Both the position numbers and the translations under genes were made by a program. Below, piece after piece: positions 32,001 to 42,687 of a DNA stretch of 64,000 nt. Numbering within the stretch: the first letter of the stretch is position 1; the number at the start of each line of letters is the position of its first letter. The notes beneath the pieces are model-generated. The model saw only the letters and a program-made list of their open reading frames with translations. It was not told the origin of the DNA and did not search any database. The stretch spans positions 363,070,267 to 363,134,266 of the forward strand of contig NC_053040.3 in the NCBI RefSeq assembly GCF_002575655.3, read 5' to 3'. Origin of the DNA: Aegilops tauschii subsp. strangulata (lineage: Eukaryota > Streptophyta > Magnoliopsida > Poales > Poaceae).

Positions 32001-32859
32001 CCGCCTGCCGCTTTTGGCTTGTTTTCTGACTTGGTGTTTTCTCTTCTTTCTCTTTCTTTCTTGCACAGAGTACTTCCCTGGCTACTCTACCGCTGCCAAC
32101 CAGATCATCGAGGCCCGCCGCCAAGCACGAAGGCAGGCTGGCGCCGAGATTGCACCAAACGCTGGCCGTTCGCTGGAGGAGCAGCTCTTGGCGATCCAGG
32201 CCCGTCTCCAGCCGGCTCACCGACAGCTCCGCTAGCTTCAGCGTGCCGGGGCGCAAGTATTGGCCGACCTCTGGCCCGGCGAAGTGGTTCCCCGCACCCC
32301 CAGTCGGACTGCCGACTGGCTGGAGGTGGCAGTCGGCCGCTTTGAAGCCTGGAAGGCTTCGGCGGCTCGGTCCGGCGCCAGGCGGGCGCTGGAGTTCGTC
32401 AAGGCCTGGTATCCCGGCCTGAGTCTGGATCAGCTAGCTACCTGGCGGCAGCAGGCCGACACGGAGCTGGAGCCGGCGCGGCCGGCTATCATCCGGCGGG
32501 CTTCGGCGATCGCCGACTACACCGACACCAGCGCCTTCGCCCCTGAGGTAGATGACAGCGGTGTTGCCCAGCCAGAGGAGTGGTTTGGGCTGAACCCGGC
32601 AGACGGTGAAGACTCGGCGGAGGAGATCGACTCCAGCGACGAGGGTGAAGTGGACGAGGAGGAGGGTGAAGACGCCGGGCCGGATGGTGGAGCGGCCGGC
32701 CAGCCTCAGCCTGACCGCGCCTCCAGCACCATGTCACGCGCGGGTGCGTCGCCTGCCACCGGTGGTGACCAGGCCGAGACCCGCCAGCCGGCCACTCCTT
32801 CAGCCGGTGACGCCGTCTCCACCGACAAACCCGGCTCCCGCACCGCGCCTTTAGTCTAG
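29076..32859 (+). pseudogene. Antisense multi-exon gene of element 1 ('putative gypsy type transposon' / Transposase_28-like)
   Basis: Gene convergent to pol. Inferred exons: 29076-29963, 30051-30475, 30557-31288, 31468-31552, 31704-31970, 32069-32859, with donors GTAAGT, GTAAGT, GTTAGT, GTAAGT, GTAAGC and acceptors ending AG; phases agree. The N-terminal domain (residues about 50-290) has FRSHFLCGIGLPVSAFFRSW, HHLTPNTVVLLSTFVTLCEG and LWGEFF. A basic, RPKKPRGRAA-containing segment follows, then an Ala/Glu/Arg coiled coil, and the last exon ends in an acidic tail (EEIDSSDEGEVDEEEGED). It has a frameshift near 30865 and a premature TAG at 32233-32235. The 422-codon ORF from 28761 is exon 1 plus upstream DNA. 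Function unknown. Exons 4 and 5 have the same lengths (85 and 267) as in element 2. Confidence 0.8.
31332..31645 (+). repeat. Repeated module in introns 3 and 4 of the antisense gene
   Basis: Intron 3 (about 31332-31395) and intron 4 (about 31577-31645) each contain a copy of about 65 bases with CACCCACTGGGTGTAGTCCC, CGAG and CTGCTGAGCAG. The same two copies occur in element 2 (about 61180-61245 and 61430-61495). On the gag-pol strand the core reads CTCGGGGACTAC, close to the polypurine tract at 24295. Confidence 0.8.
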
Positions 32860-33572
32860 TCTGCTATCTTTTGTTTTCCTGTCTTGTCACTTTTGGAACA
32901 ATATTCTGTTAAGTTTACACAATTCCACTATTCGAACTATGTCGATTGCCGGCCTGTTGGGGGCTTTATATGTATATATGACTATGCATGCGTTTGGCTT
33001 TTCCTCGTTCTTTGCTTTTCATCCTTCTGCTGTTTCCTTTGCCGCCCTCCCTTGGTTGCCGCCTCCCCAGTCAGACAGTTGCTCTGCAATCTGTGGCTGG
33101 AGAAGTGCTTGGCCAATTGGGAGGGCAAGTACTCTAGCTTTGTTGGATTATAGCTAAGTGTTTGGGAAGCCGGCCAGCCGGCTGTTCTGACAGCCGGCGG
33201 GCGTGGTTGGAGGCCGTCTTTTCGCTATATAAGTTCATTAGTCCTTAGCCGTTTTTCGTGTGGGCATCCTTTCTGCCTTTGCTCTTGCTAGTCGGACAGT
33301 TGGTTCTTCGAGTTGCGACTTTCAATAAGAGAGGACTCGGGAGCCGGCACGCTACTTGTCTGACTTCAGGTAGAACTTTTAATATAGCTTAAGGCGGCCA
33401 GTCCCCGGGCTGACTAGTCGAACCCGGTGCCAGACAAGAAATCAAATGTAATAATACATTCATGGATATGACACTCGTCACTCATAGATAAATAAAGGCA
33501 GTCCCCGAGTGCTCCTTGGGGAGCCTGTTGTTTCATACTTAATACAAAAGGGTAGCATGATACATACTGCTT
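32860..33572. other. Region between the convergent antisense gene and pol of element 1
   Basis: The 3' ends of both genes face each other here. AATAAA at 33491-33496 could serve the plus-strand gene. CTCGGGGACT-like motifs (minus strand) recur at about 33392-33400 and 33500-33510. No ORF of note. The homologous region in element 2 is 59244-59963. Confidence 0.5.
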
Positions 33573-36500
33573 TCAACTGTAAAATCTTCTCAGGAGGTTC
33601 GCGTTCCATGGTCGCTCCGACTCCTTGCCGGATTCATCTCTCTTGCGCGCTCTTGGTTTTTTCGCGTCGATCAAGTAGTAGGAGTCGTTGCCTAGTGCCT
33701 TGCTGATGACGAAGGGGCCTTCCCAAGGGGCCGAGAGCTTGTGCTGACCGGCTGTTCGCTGGATCAGCCGAAGCACAAGGTCGCCCTCTTGGAAGGATCT
33801 TGGCTTGACCTTGCGGTTGTGGTAACGGCGCAACCCCTGCTGGTAGATGGCAGACCGGCTGAGTGCTAACAGCCGGCCTTCTTCTAGTAGGTCGACACCG
33901 TCTTCTCTTGCTTCCTTGGCCTCCGCCTCCGTGTACATGGTGACCCGAGGCGAGTCGAACTCGATGTCAGTTGGGATGATAGCCTCGGCGCCATATACAA
34001 GGAAGAACGGAATGAAGCCGGTTGACTTGTTGGGGGTAGTACGCAGCCTCCAGAGGACAGCCGGCAGCTCATCGAGCCAGCAGCCAGCCGATCGCTCCGG
34101 TGGCACAACCAGTCGGGGCTTGATGCCGGAGAGGACGAGTCCATTTGCTCGCTCGACCTGGCCGTTTGACTGCGGGTGGGCAACGGACGCTAAGTCCAGT
34201 CGGATACCCTTTGTCATGCAGAAATGTGCCAATGCTCCTTTGGAAAAGTTCGTGCCGTTGTCGGTGATGATGCTGTGCGGCACGCCGTACCGAGTAGTGA
34301 TGTCGGTGATGAATGTTACGGCAGTCGGCCCGTTCAGCTTCTTGATTGGCTTCGCTTCGATCCACTTTGTGAACTTGTCCACGGCGACAAGCAGATGTGT
34401 CAAGCCGCCACGGGCTGTCTTGAAAGGGCCCACCATGTCCAGTCCCCAGACGGCAAAGGGCCAGGTGAGGGGAATGGTCTTGAGTGCAGAAGCCGGCAGG
34501 TGTTGCTTGGAACTGAAGACTTGGCATCCTCTGCAGCTCTTGACTATCTCTTTGGCATCTTCCAAAGCAGTCGGCCAAAAGAAACCGTGGCAGAAAGCTT
34601 TGGCCACAAGTGATCTTGAGGCTGCGTGGTGGCCGCATTCGCCTTGATGGATATCCTTGAGGATTGCCACTCCTTTTTATGGCTCGACACAGCGCTGGAA
34701 GACTCCAGTGACGCTGCGCTTGACAAGCTCTCTGTTGATTATTGCATATGCTCCGGCTCGTCGTTGCACTAGTCTTGCTGAGATCTCATCAGCCGGCAGC
34801 TCTTTGCTGACTAGGAATTTGAGGATGGGCTGGGCCCATGATGGAGCAGTGACTTCTTCTTCTGTTAATGCGGCCACCATGACTCGGGTGGGTGGGTCGG
34901 GTGGCTTGGAGCTGGAGTCGGCCACCGCTTCTTGTGTAGCTGCAGTCCCTGGGCCGACTGCTGCAGTCCCCGGGCCGGGTTCTGAAGTCCCCGGGCCGGG
35001 TGCGACTACGGCAGTTCCCGGGCCAGTTGTTGAAGTCCCCGTGCCGCCTGCGGGATTCCTCCAGTCGGATCTGGCTGTATCTGGCACAGGCGGTACGAAG
35101 ATAGAGTCTGACTCTGGAGACGGCTTGATGGACGGCTTGAGAAGGCGCTGGAGGGAGACGCCGGTCGGTATAGCCTGTCGGGTGGAGCCGATCCGTGCCA
35201 GGACATCTGCTTGGTCGTTGTCGGCCCTTGGCACGTGAAGGAACTCGCACCCTTCGAAGTACCCACTGATCTGCTGGACGAGGAAACGATAGCTCGCCAT
35301 GTTTGCGTCCTTGGCGTCCTAGTCGCCAGACGACTGCTGGATCACCAAGTCTGAGTCGCCATAACACAGGATCCGGCGTATGCCGAGCTCTTTGGCTAGC
35401 CGGAGCCCATGTATGAGTGCCTCGTACTCGGCCATGTTGTTGGAGGCGGCGAAGTGGATTTTCAGCGTGTATCTAAGTTTGTCGCCTTTGGGAGAGGTGA
35501 GGACGATGCCTGCTCCCAAGCCGGTGCGCATCTTGGACCTGTCGAAGTGCATCTGCCAATGGGTAGAGTCGGGAGCCGGCGGTAGGTACTGGGTCTCGGC
35601 CCAGTCGACGAGGAAGTCGGCCAGTGCTTGGGACTTGATGGCGGTGCGGGGCTGGTAGAAGATTGTGTATGGTGCCAACGCAATGGCCCATTTAGCCACC
35701 CGGCCGGATGCATCCCGGCTGCCTATGATCTCGGCCAGCGGGGCGGTGCACACGACCGTGATGGGATGCTCTTGGAAGTAAGGCTTCAGCTTCTTGGCGG
35801 TGAAGTACAACCCATAGCACATCTTCTGGTAGTGCGGGTAGTTCTGCTTTGAGCTGGATAGCACTTCGCTTAGATAATACACCGGCCTCTGGACTAGCTG
35901 GGCTCGGCCTTCTTCCGGGCGCTGGACCACAACAACAGTACTGACCACTCGGCTAGTCGCGGCAATGTAAAGGAGCATGGGCTCCTTCTCAGTCGGTGCC
36001 GCCAGGACAGGTGGAGTGGTCAGCATCTTCTTCAGCTCATGGAAAGCTTGGTCGGCTTGGTCATTCCACTCGAAGTGAGTGGACTTCTTCATGAGTCGGT
36101 ACAGGGGGAGAGCCTTCTCTCCTAGCCGGCTGATAAAGCGGTTTAGGGAGGCCAAGCACCCAGTGAACTTCTGCACATCTCGCAATTTGGTGGGAATCTC
36201 CATCCTCTCGATGGCCTTGATCTTCACAGGGTTGCACTCGATGCCGCGTTCGGAAACCAGAAAGCCTAGCAGCTGGCCGGCTGGTACTCCGAACACGCAT
36301 TTCTCGGGGTTGAGCTTGATTTGGAATCGGCGCAAGTTGGCGAATGTTTCTTTCAGGTCTTCCAGCAGGGTGCCGCGCTTCTCTGTCTTCACCACAATGT
36401 CATCTACATAGACGTGGGCATTTCTGCCGAGTTGCTTGAGGAGGCATTTCTGCATGCAACGCTGAAAAGTGGCACCGGCATTCCTTAAGCCGATTGTCAT

Positions 36501-36992
36501 AGTCAGGTAACAGAAAGCTCTGAATGGTGTGATGAAGGCAGTTTTCAGGTGGTCTGCTGGGTCCAACTTGATTTGATGGTACCCTGAGTAGGCGTCCAAA
36601 AAGCTCAACAGCTCGCATCTGGCTGTGGAGTCTATCACTTGGTCAATCCGTGGCAAAGCAAACGGATCCTTGGGGCAGGCCTTGTTGAGGCTGGTGTAGT
36701 CTATACACATGCGCCACTTGTTGTTCTTCTTCAATACCAGAACTGGCTTGGCAAGCCACTATGGAAAAAACACTTCCATAATAAAGCCAGCGGTGAGGAC
36801 CCGGGCTATCTCTTCTCCTACGATTCTTCGCTTCTCTTCTGACCGTCGGCGAACGGGCTGTTTGACCGGCTTCGCGTCGGCTCGGACATGCAATTTTTGC
36901 TCGGCGAAATCCTTCGGGACACCCGGCATGTCTTTTGGGGACCATGCAAAAATGTCTCGATTCTCATGGAGGAAGTGGACGAGCTCGCCTTC
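33573..36992 (-). pseudogene. pol: Element 1 pol: RT, two RNase H domains, integrase
   Basis: Minus-strand continuation of gag-PR after a UAG at 36995-36993. RT motifs: KNNKWRMCIDYTSLNKACPK, FLDAYSGYHQI, YVDDIVVKT. First RNase H-like domain: LLYIAATSRVVST, lacking the usual Asp. Second RNase H: HFDRSK, AEYEALIHGL, CYGDSDLVIQQ, RADNDQADVLA. A Pro/Gly linker of repeats follows. Integrase: HQGECGHH and CRGCQ zinc-binding residues, then WGLDMVGPF, IITDNGTNF, SNGQVERANG (D, D, E) and a GPF C-terminal module. Stops at 36761-36759 (TAG), 35321-35319 (TAG replacing TGG) and 34679-34677 (TAA replacing GAA) inactivate it. The final stop is at 33573. Confidence 0.93.
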
Positions 36993-39900
36993 CTATTTAC
37001 TGTCCAGGTTTGCCCCAATGACAGCAAACCTTTCCGGATTCTCTGGGTCCAGAGGTATCTTCTTTGTCTCTTTGGCCGGCTGGAAGGAGCCCTGCGCATC
37101 ACAATCTTTGGGGTTGGGGGACAGGGCCGGCTGCTTGCCGGCCATGGCCACAACCCGCTCCAACATCTTCTTCTCTTCTGCCACTACGAGGGACTCGGCC
37201 AGCCGGCTACTGGCCATGGTGCACTCGATGGACTTCTTGTAATCGCCGGCTACGGTGATGATCCCCTTCGAGCTCGGCATCTTCATCTTCAGGTAGGCGT
37301 AGTGGGGCACAGCCAAGAACTTGGCCAGAGCAGGTCGGCCAAGCAAAGCATGGTAGGGGCTCTCCAGATCCACTACCTCGAACCAGATCGCTTCTCGGCG
37401 AAAATGATCTTTGTCTCCGAAGAGAACATCCATCTTAATCTTGCCGATTGGGGAGCAAGACAAGCCGGGGACGATACCATGGAACACGGTTCGGCTTGGC
37501 ATAAGCTGCTTCGCCTTGATGTTCAGCTTCTCCATGGTATCGCGGTACAGTATATTGATACTGCTTCTGCCATCGATCAGGACACGGGAGAATCGGGCAG
37601 CTTGCCTCTCCGTCGCGAGGGTGACATCCAAGACTAGTGCATAGGAGCCAGGGGATGGCATCACCTCTGGGTGGTCGGCCTGGCTCCAGTTGATTGGCTT
37701 CTCTGACCAGTGCATGAACTCGGGGGCGCTAGAGGCGACTGCGTTGACCTCTTGATGCTGACGGCGCCGACTACGCTTGTCTTCGGCTTGGCTGGTGAAG
37801 ACGATGTAGGCGGCGTGCTCTTCAGGGAACTCATCTTGAATGGCTCCGACTGCCGGCCGAGCCGCCGGCTGCTGGGGGGGCTGGAGGCGTCGAGGCGGAG
37901 GCGGCACCAGCCCTTCGCCCTTGGAGATTCGCGTGAGCCAATGGCATTTTCGGGTCGTGTGGTTGGACGGCTTCGCGCCGCTGTGGAACTTGCAGGGGGC
38001 GTCGGGAGTCTGCTCGTAAGAGAAAGCCGGCTGCCAAGCCAGCCTGCCACCCTTCTTCTTGGGAGCGGGCCGCTCTTCGGGCTGCTCATCTTCAACTGTG
38101 GCCACCTGCCGACTGGTGGAAGGCGGCATGGGGGCCTTGCGCTTGTGATCGTTCTGGTAGGGGCGCCGATTGGAGTCGCCAGCCGGCGTCTTTGGAGCCG
38201 GAGCGAGCACCTTCCCAGAGGCGTCCACTCGGAGCTCGGTCTTCATCGAGGAGTCGGCCGTGGCGTACTTGTCCGCGATGATCAGCAGTTCGTCAAGGGT
38301 AGCCGGCTCATCGCAGAGGAGTCGGTGCTTGAGGAGGGTGCCCTCTCGGCACCCGGCGGTGAAGTACTCGATGGCCTGAACCTCGTGTACCCCCTCGCAG
38401 GAGTTGCGGAGCTCGGCCCACCGCGTGAGGTAATCGCAGGTCGACTCATTGGGCCCTTGGACGCACAGGGAGAGCTGGCGAGGCTTGGGAGGCCGCTTGT
38501 ACGTGCTGGTGAAGTTGCGGACGAAGACTTCCGTGAAGTCCAGCCAGCTGTTGATGCTGTAGGGCTTGAGGCTGTTGAGCCAGGTGTGCGCCGTGCCTTG
38601 CAGCATGAGGGGGACATACTTCACGGCCACACGCCGATTGCCGTTGGCTATGCTGACAGCAGTGGAGTAGTCGATGAGCCAATCTTCCGGCTTCACAGAG
38701 CCGTTGTACTTGGGTGTGTGTCTAGGGAGCGAGAACCCTTTGGGGAAGGGCTCGTCGTGGATGCGGGGGCCACAACATGGCGGGCCGACATCGTCTTCTT
38801 CTTCTAGCGCCAGGGATCGAGCAAGGCGGTCGATCCGGTGGCGGGTGTCGTTCTCGCGGACTCCTTCTCGGCGGCCTAGTCGGTCACCAAGAGTCGGGTG
38901 CGTGACGGGCGGCGGGGTGAGACGTCTCTCCCTTCGAGGCGGGGGAGGAGGCGGATTTCCTTGGCGCTCCACCGCTCGAGGGCGGCCTTCCGCGTCGCGC
39001 TCGATGGTGATACGAGTCCGGCTGCGGCTAGCAGTCGGCTCCTTGTCTTTCCTCTGGTGGGCGCCGCTCGCAGTCGGCGAGCGGGACGTCGCGGCGTGCT
39101 CCCGGCGTGGGGGATGACTATCGGCGCGGGCGCCGGCTTCGTGCCGTTCTGCAGCCGCGTCGATCAGCTGCTGGATCCACCTTGTCATGTAGGGGAGCTC
39201 GTCGGCTCCCAGCCCATTTAGCTCCTCAGCGGCCGCCTGAGCGGCTCGCAGATTCTCGAGCGGGGTGGCGTAAACGGGGCGATCTGCCCCCAGCATGCTG
39301 GCGATAGCCGCGCCGCGCTTCTGGACGAAGGCGGCTCGGCTCGGCCCGCTAGGCTGCGGCGTACCGAAGGCGGCGCGGTCGACTTCGCTTGTGGGCCTCG
39401 ATGAGGCGTCTCATGGAGGCTATCTTCTGGCCTTCCGCGACGAGGGCGAGGCGGCGTGCTTCCAGGGTCTCGGCGTCGGCGTCGGCCGGGATGGGGACGG
39501 ATAGGTCGTGCATCGCCGCTTGCAGGGCGTCGTGGGCGTTCTCACCCGAGTTGGCGACGTGGCTGATGACCAACACTTCGGTGACAGCGCTGCTACCACT
39601 GTCAGCTTGAGGGAGAGGATCGTCGAAGACCACCACGTCGGAGGGGTAGGCGTCGAGCGATGCCGTGTCGGAATCGATGAGCATCGGGTCGGTGGAGCCG
39701 ATCGACTCCAAGTCTGCAGCAGGCTCGCTGGAGACGTGAAGCTGGTCGAGGAGGCTGACGAGGTGGCTCTCAGGGTAGTCCGTGCCCGCGTCAGACGCAG
39801 GCTCGTCGGAGATGCGAGTCTTGCAGAGAAGATCGGCGAGGCAGCTCGCCGCGCAGGCGTCGTCGACGCCTCGCAGCGCGTCGAGGCAAACGCCATCGTG

Positions 39901-40176
39901 CGCAGCAGGCTAGCTGCGCTCGCGGGGGAGGAAGAGGGTTCCCGTCTAGAACGGGTCTCCGGACGACGGTGCACCTGGCCCCACGGTGGGCGCCAAATGT
40001 CGGGTGGTAGGTGCGACATATGCTAACGGGTGGCTTATCATGGTGGGAGCCAGTAAGACGTCGCCGGTGCCTGGAAACGGGATGAGGCGAAGACATGCAC
40101 GCCGGCGAATCTTACCCAGGTTCGGGGCTCTCCGTGGAGATAACACCCCTAGTCCTGCTTTGCGGGGTCTCCGCAT
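36993..40176 (-). pseudogene. gag: Element 1 gag and protease
   Basis: Structural polyprotein and aspartic protease. From 39296 to 36993 an open frame of 767 codons holds the gag capsid domain (WLNSLKPYSINSWLDFTEVF), a zinc-knuckle-like C-x2-H-x7-H-x4-C (CKFHSGAKPSNHTTRKC) and protease VLIDGRSSINILY, in which Arg replaces the Gly after the catalytic Asp-Gly of element 2 (DGGSS). Upstream, the gag N terminus (39711-39349) is joined by a two-base deletion near 39394. The coding-like frame extends further up, through a TAG at 39948-39946, to the first LTR AUG at 40176. The true start is uncertain: 40176, or 39684 as the first ATG after the PBS. It ends at the UAG shared with element 2. Confidence 0.88.
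39979..39997 (-). other. Primer-binding site of element 1
   Basis: On the minus strand TTTGGCGCCCACCGTGGGG directly follows the LTR end CCCGACA. The TGGCGCC start is what a plant tRNA-primed PBS should look like, but I cannot fix which tRNA. The identical site is at 52812 in element 2. Confidence 0.75.
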
Positions 40177-41195
40177 GATCACTAGATTAGAAAGAGTAGC
40201 TACAAATGCTCCTAGAGCTGTCGGGTTCAAGGGAGAAGAAGAGCAAGGCTAGCTCTCACTTCCCTCTCTATATGGTGTGTGTGTAACTCTAAGAAGCCAA
40301 CCCTTTGCATGGGTGCCCCGGGGGGTTTATATAGGCCTACCCCTCGGGGGTATAATTGTAATCCGGCTGGGCGCGGGTCCCAGTCATCAGTGTCTGCGCT
40401 CGCCGGCTTCTCCGCCGGCCGTTGGGGCCCGCCGACTGGTGGGTCCCGCTGGCTGCCGGCCTCTTGGTCGACAAGCCGGCCCCACTGCCTAGGGGTCTTG
40501 TCGGCGGCTGCTTACTGTAGCCTCGTCCCTGATGACGAGGGCTTCGTCGAGGTAAGCGTGGCTACAGTGTGCCGCCTCGAGGGCTCTCACTGTGGCCTTA
40601 CCTCGTCTTGTCTCCTTAATGTGGCACATGCTTCGAGGGAGGGGGTAGCCGGCTTCTGGGGGCCGGCTACGCCCTTGGCCGACTGGGGGAGGCCGGGCCG
40701 CCTTCGCGCCTCTCTCTGGCTAAAGGGGCCCGCCGCCCGTGGGCCGTACTGGCGTCTGTCGTGGATGACGTTGAGGCCAGCATGGCTACAGCGCCGAGCC
40801 GGACGGGAGATAGCCGACCCGTATGGCGTCCTGTGGCCATGCCCGCCTCGGGCTTCGGGGGTAGTGGGCCGCACTGTGGCCACACCCCGTCTTGTCATCG
40901 TTATGTGGGTGTAGTTTTGGTGGGTGCGGTCTTGGCCGGCTTTGTGGAGTCGGCGTGCTTCATGGCTGGCTCTTGGGAGTCGGTCCTCTTGGCGCCGGCT
41001 TCCTGGAGTCGGCCATCTCGCAACCATCTTGGGGAGGTTACCGGGGCCGGGTCGCCTTTGGAGAGCCGGCCCCTGCGGTAGTCGGCCAGGGGAAGTCGGC
41101 CCAATGCTTCGAACGCTTGAAAGCTCAATCGGCCTGATAATTTTTGAAGAACCATGGGTAGTCGGTTAGGCTACCCGTGGCCATTTACTCCGACA
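39998..41195 (-). repeat. 5' LTR of element 1
   Basis: A 1198-base LTR, reverse orientation, starting TGTCGGAGTAAATGGCC at 41195 and ending ACCACCCGACA at 39998, followed on the element strand by the PBS. A TATA box (CCTATATAAACCCC on the minus strand) lies at about 40326-40334, and a run of GGTGCCCC near 40312 follows. It differs from the 3' LTR at about 23 substitutions and one indel. Confidence 0.95.
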
Positions 41196-41200
41196 GTCAT

Positions 41201-42687
41201 GGATCCAGCGAGCATTCGGGCTTCAGGGCGAAAATCACATCTCTACCATGATGTTCAGGCACCAGGAGGCCACCTACCTTCCTCTCCCGAGATTTTCTGC
41301 AGCTAAGCAATGGGAGAGCCTCCTAGTGAGCACTTGCTCCAGCCGTGGGATCTCAACTCCTCCCTTTGTCATGGATCCATGATGGGGCAGCACGGTGAAG
41401 CAGTTCGGCATGCGCGCGCGTGCAGCACGATTATGGCGGCGAGGTAGCTCGTGTAGTTTCCTTCAGGTAGTGGAGCGTTGCCCTTTATTTTGGAAAAATA
41501 ATTGTTTAGATTTTGCCGATGCAATGCGGTGAGCAATTCAACTATGTGTTTCCTAGATTTTGCCTTCAACTTGGTTTGTGTGCGTAGTGCAGTTTGCTTG
41601 CTACGGGTGGCTGGCGTCAATGTGCCTCCAGAAGCAGCTCTCTCCTCAACTCGTCGCAGTTCCTCGGCGGTGGGAGAGAAGTACACTGCTCTAGGGTGCT
41701 CTCCTTCACGGGGGCAGGTGGTCATCCGTTGTGGTGCAGTTCAAAAGCATGTGCCAGGCGGTTCGGTGCTTTGGCCAGGACGGCGACGAGTGCTGCCCCG
41801 GGTCAATAGCCATTGTGCCTCCTTCTGTCGAGTGATGGTTCTGCAGTTCTCTTGTGCGGCTGTGGACGTGCAGTTCATGTGCCGGTCGAGCCTCTGAGAG
41901 GTGAGTAACTAAGGAGAAGAGAGCATCACTGTTCCTTTAAAAGAAGTTCATTTTGTTGTTTGTGAAAATGCAGATAGGAAATGAGAGTAGAAAATGGATG
42001 TGGATGAATGCTTGTGTGTAATATGTAATGTGCAAACAAAAAATGCAGTCCACTCACCTCATCCCCGCGGTGCATATTCCATTATTTACCAAAAAAATAT
42101 GCAGTGCACTACGGGAAAACCAATAACTCTAGAGAGAAAAAAGAAAAATGAAATGCAGTGCACTCCAGTCTTTAAAAAAGTCCACTCCGAAGGACTTTGA
42201 AGTACACTTCATTTAAAAATGTATTTGCAGAAGTTTACGTTGTGTTCATTGAAGAAGTTTAAAATACTAAATAGAGTAGTGTGGTTCACTTTCAAGAGTG
42301 CTTGCGTCTTATTTTCAAGAGTGTTGTGGTTCACTTAGACCCGAAGTAAAAACGCAAAAAATAGGTAAAATAAAAAAAGTAATGCGGTTCACTTTCAGTC
42401 ATGTCGCGGTTCACTCACTACCATTGTGAAGTGCAAAAAAAATGTCATGCAAACGACAAAAAAAATAATGCGGTTCATTTCTCAATACTGTTGCGGCTCA
42501 CTTATGTCCGATGTGAAGCGCGATTCACTCGCTCGTCTTGGAATAATTACGTCGAGCAAAAAAACCATGAAGTTCACTTGCCCGTATGATGCAGTGCAGT
42601 TTTCATTCTGAAGCAGTGCGTTCTTCTGTGTGACGCAGTACATGCGTCGATTTTGGTGTCATGAAAAAACAGTGTTCGTATTTCGGC
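41201..42687. other. Low-copy to repetitive DNA with CAGTGCACT/GGTTCACT motifs
   Basis: 41201-41900 continues the GC-rich region interrupted by element 1 and has no convincing gene; a 118-codon minus-strand frame at 41725-41369 is of doubtful status. From about 41990 short motifs such as GCAGTGCACTC and GCGGTTCACTT recur irregularly between A-rich tracts. This style is common in non-autonomous DNA transposon interiors of Triticeae; no termini were found. Confidence 0.4.

Larger units (their letters stand above)
23091..41200 (-). mobile_element. Gypsy element 1, Tat-lineage type, complete with both LTRs, minus strand
   Basis: Full-length LTR retrotransposon from 23096 to 41195, flanked by the 5-base duplication GTCAT (23091-23095 and 41196-41200). 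On the minus strand the order is LTR (41195-39998), PBS, gag, protease, RT, RNase H, a second RNase H, integrase, a convergent plus-strand gene, polypurine tract, LTR (24294-23096). The nested insertion 24472-28645 plus its duplication accounts for 4179 bases, giving about 13.9 kb without it. The LTRs differ at about 23 positions by eye (about 1.9%). The family is the same as element 2 at 51642. The domain order with a second RNase H before integrase and an opposite-strand gene matches the Tat lineage of Ty3/Gypsy. Confidence 0.93.

Noticed and set aside
33847..34647. 266-codon plus-strand ORF antisense to integrase
   Set aside because: Mirror frame of integrase codons; the real protein on the minus strand has all integrase motifs.
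37710..38807. 365-codon plus-strand ORF antisense to element 1 gag
   Set aside because: Shadow of the gag frame (GC-rich third positions); no motifs. The same shadow occurs in element 2.
41369..41725. 118-codon minus-strand ORF
   Set aside because: No recognised motif, no TATA box seen upstream, and the neighbouring DNA is repetitive. It cannot be supported as a gene, though it was the most protein-like frame there.
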